Of a stretch of DNA of 7,174 nucleotides, positions 6,359-7,174 are shown one piece after another. Location of the stretch: contig JAKSSQ010000092.1 of NCBI GenBank assembly GCA_024403005.1, positions 1-7,174 of the forward strand, in the 5' to 3' direction. The position numbers were made by a program, and so were the translations under genes. Source of the DNA: Clostridia bacterium. Its GTDB lineage: Bacteria > Bacillota > Clostridia > Peptostreptococcales > Anaerovoracaceae. Every line of letters starts with the position of its first letter. The stretch's first letter is position 1. The notes below the pieces were generated by a model. That model saw only the letters and a list, made by a program, of their open reading frames with translations. It did no database searches and was not told where the DNA came from.

Positions 6359-6592
6359 ATGGTAGGTCTGGTAGAAACTATTGCCAGATCACTGGTAGAC
6401 AACCCTGCAGAGGTTGTTGTCCGTGAAATCAGCGGAGATACCGACGCCACCGTTATCGAACTGAAGGTTGCACCTTCCGATATGGGAAAGGTCATCGGAA
6501 AGCAGGGCCGTATTGCTAAGGCGCTGCGCACAGTGGTCAAGGCAGCTGCTGTAAAGCAGAATAAAAAGGTAGTAGTAGAAATTATTTCTTAA
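6359..6592 (+). CDS. khpA: KH-domain RNA-binding protein KhpA
   Basis: A 77-residue single KH domain, the size of KhpA (YlqC). The RNA-contacting loop is GKQG (47-50) in DMGKVIGKQGRIAKALRTVV (41-60), with a final beta strand VVVEII. In other Bacillota KhpA pairs with KhpB/Jag and binds many small transcripts, influencing cell division and elongation; the partner is not encoded here. It starts 12 bases after the rpsP stop. Its ribosome binding site is poor: GGGTGG (6349-6354) only 4 bases before ATG. The position between rpsP and rimM is standard for the phylum and supports co-transcription. Confidence 0.95.
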   Translation: MVGLVETIARSLVDNPAEVVVREISGDTDATVIELKVAPSDMGKVIGKQGRIAKALRTVVKAAAVKQNKKVVVEIIS

Positions 6593-6598
6593 AATCAA

Positions 6599-6639
6599 AG
6601 AGCCACAGGAATTTTCTTGTGGCTCTGTTGTTATATTTT
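6599..6639 (+). terminator. Hairpin between khpA and rimM, possible terminator or attenuator
   Basis: AGAGCCACAGGA (6599-6610) pairs with TCTTGTGGCTCT (6615-6626) in a 12-bp stem with one G-U pair and a 4-base loop, followed by the T-rich stretch GTTGTTATATTTT (6627-6639) and then the rimM ATG. The stem is strong and the tail U-rich but interrupted, so partial termination is more likely than complete. No alternative promoter for rimM is visible, so some read-through would be required. Confidence 0.6.
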
Positions 6640-7137
6640 ATGGACAAGATCAAATTAGGTAAAATTACAGCTCCTCAGGGGGTCAAAGGGGAATTCAGAG
6701 TATTTCCCTACACTGACGAAATTACTCGCTTCAGCGAAATCGACTACGTTTTAATCGACGGCGAAAAGCATAAGATTTCCAAGGCTCGCTACCAGAAGAA
6801 CCTGGTAATTCTCAAGGTGGAAGGCATCGATGACCGCAATGCGGCAGAAGATGCACGCGGCAAGGAACTGCTTTTAAACAAGGAAGACATGTGGGTTCAG
6901 CCCGAAAATACTTACTTTATCGAAGATCTCGTAGGCATGGACGTTGTAAGCGCAGACGACGGCTCTTCCATCGGAAAGCTTGCAAAAGTTATCCAGAATT
7001 CCAGCCAGGATGTTTATGAAATTAAGCTGGAAGAGGGCAAATCCTTCCTGCTTCCCGCAGTTAAGGAATTCGTAAAGGAAGTAGACGTAGAAAACAGAGT
7101 TATGAAAATCCACCTTATCGAAGGTTTTATTCAGTAG
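6640..7137 (+). CDS. rimM: Ribosome maturation factor RimM
   Basis: RimM helps process 16S rRNA and assemble the 30S head, binding protein uS19. From ATG 6640 the product has 165 residues in the usual two parts: an N-terminal RimM barrel (about 4-83) starting IKLGKITAPQGVKGEFRVFP (4-23), whose GKI..PQGVKGE pattern is the family signature, and a C-terminal PRC-barrel (about 90-165) with YFIEDLVGMDVV and FLLPAVKEFVKEVD. The frame extends upstream to GTG 6619, which has an AGGA (6607-6610) 8 bases before it, but that start lies inside the right arm of a strong hairpin and would add seven residues, ALLLYF among them, not usual for RimM. ATG 6640 gives a normal N-terminus yet lacks any Shine-Dalgarno. 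The trmD start follows 5 bases after the stop, the standard arrangement. Confidence 0.93.
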   Translation: MDKIKLGKITAPQGVKGEFRVFPYTDEITRFSEIDYVLIDGEKHKISKARYQKNLVILKVEGIDDRNAAEDARGKELLLNKEDMWVQPENTYFIEDLVGMDVVSADDGSSIGKLAKVIQNSSQDVYEIKLEEGKSFLLPAVKEFVKEVDVENRVMKIHLIEGFIQ

Positions 7138-7142
7138 TTTTT

Positions 7143-7174
7143 ATGAAAGTTACTATACTTACACAATTTCCCGA
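7143..7174 (+). CDS. trmD: tRNA (guanine37-N1)-methyltransferase TrmD, first codons only
   Basis: The frame from ATG 7143 reads MKVTILTQFP before the window ends. This matches the conserved TrmD start (M-K-x-x-I-L-T-x-F-P), and trmD directly follows rimM in most bacteria. TrmD uses S-adenosylmethionine to make m1G37 in tRNAs and so prevents frameshifting. The gap to rimM is TTTTT, without a Shine-Dalgarno at normal distance (a GAAGG at 7120-7124 is 18 bases away), so translation probably depends on coupling to rimM. Confidence 0.88.
   Translation, partial: MKVTILTQFP

Noticed and set aside
1..7174. A new defence, mobile or biosynthetic system
   Set aside because: Every sizeable gene falls in a known housekeeping or metabolic family, the second half follows the standard Bacillota order, and there are no repeats, transposases, integrases, attachment sites or CRISPR-like arrays.

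Overview
The window reads as chromosomal DNA of a Gram-positive-type anaerobe, most likely Bacillota, class Clostridia. The main reason is the order ylxM-ffh-rpsP-khpA-rimM-trmD, the classic Bacillota SRP/ribosome-maturation cluster; ylqD, which sits between khpA and rimM in Bacillus subtilis, is absent. Coding DNA is moderate in GC with a strong preference for AAG, AAC, CAG, GAA, AGA and ACA codons, while intergenic DNA is AT-rich. All genes are on the + strand and coding density is high; no gene-free stretch exceeds about 110 bases.

Layout. Bases 1-465 hold the tail of an unidentified gene and a four-helix GtrA-family membrane protein. A clear sigma-A-type promoter (471-498) then drives a SpeA-like PLP-dependent arginine/lysine/ornithine decarboxylase (532-1998), closed by a strong intrinsic terminator (2004-2033). 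Next is a two-gene unit (2104-4290): a fold-type I aminotransferase directly abutting an ACT-less homoserine dehydrogenase whose catalytic residues are all present. After it, an 11-bp inverted repeat followed by a T-run looks like a terminator, but it also contains the best promoter of the window, which fires into ylxM. From 4370 to the end run ylxM, ffh, rpsP, khpA, rimM and the first codons of trmD.

How the genes fit together. The first half is amino-acid/polyamine metabolism plus a cell-envelope gene. The second half is the protein-targeting and translation block: Ffh (SRP GTPase) with its helper YlxM, ribosomal protein bS16, the RNA-binding KH protein KhpA, the 30S maturation factor RimM and the tRNA m1G37 methyltransferase TrmD.

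I see no mobile element, CRISPR array, RNA gene or clearly new multi-gene system. What deserves a second look is regulatory: a promoter nested in a terminator-like hairpin, a second hairpin pressed against the rimM start, several genes whose AUG follows a U-run with no Shine-Dalgarno sequence, and the unexplained function of the aminotransferase/homoserine dehydrogenase pair.
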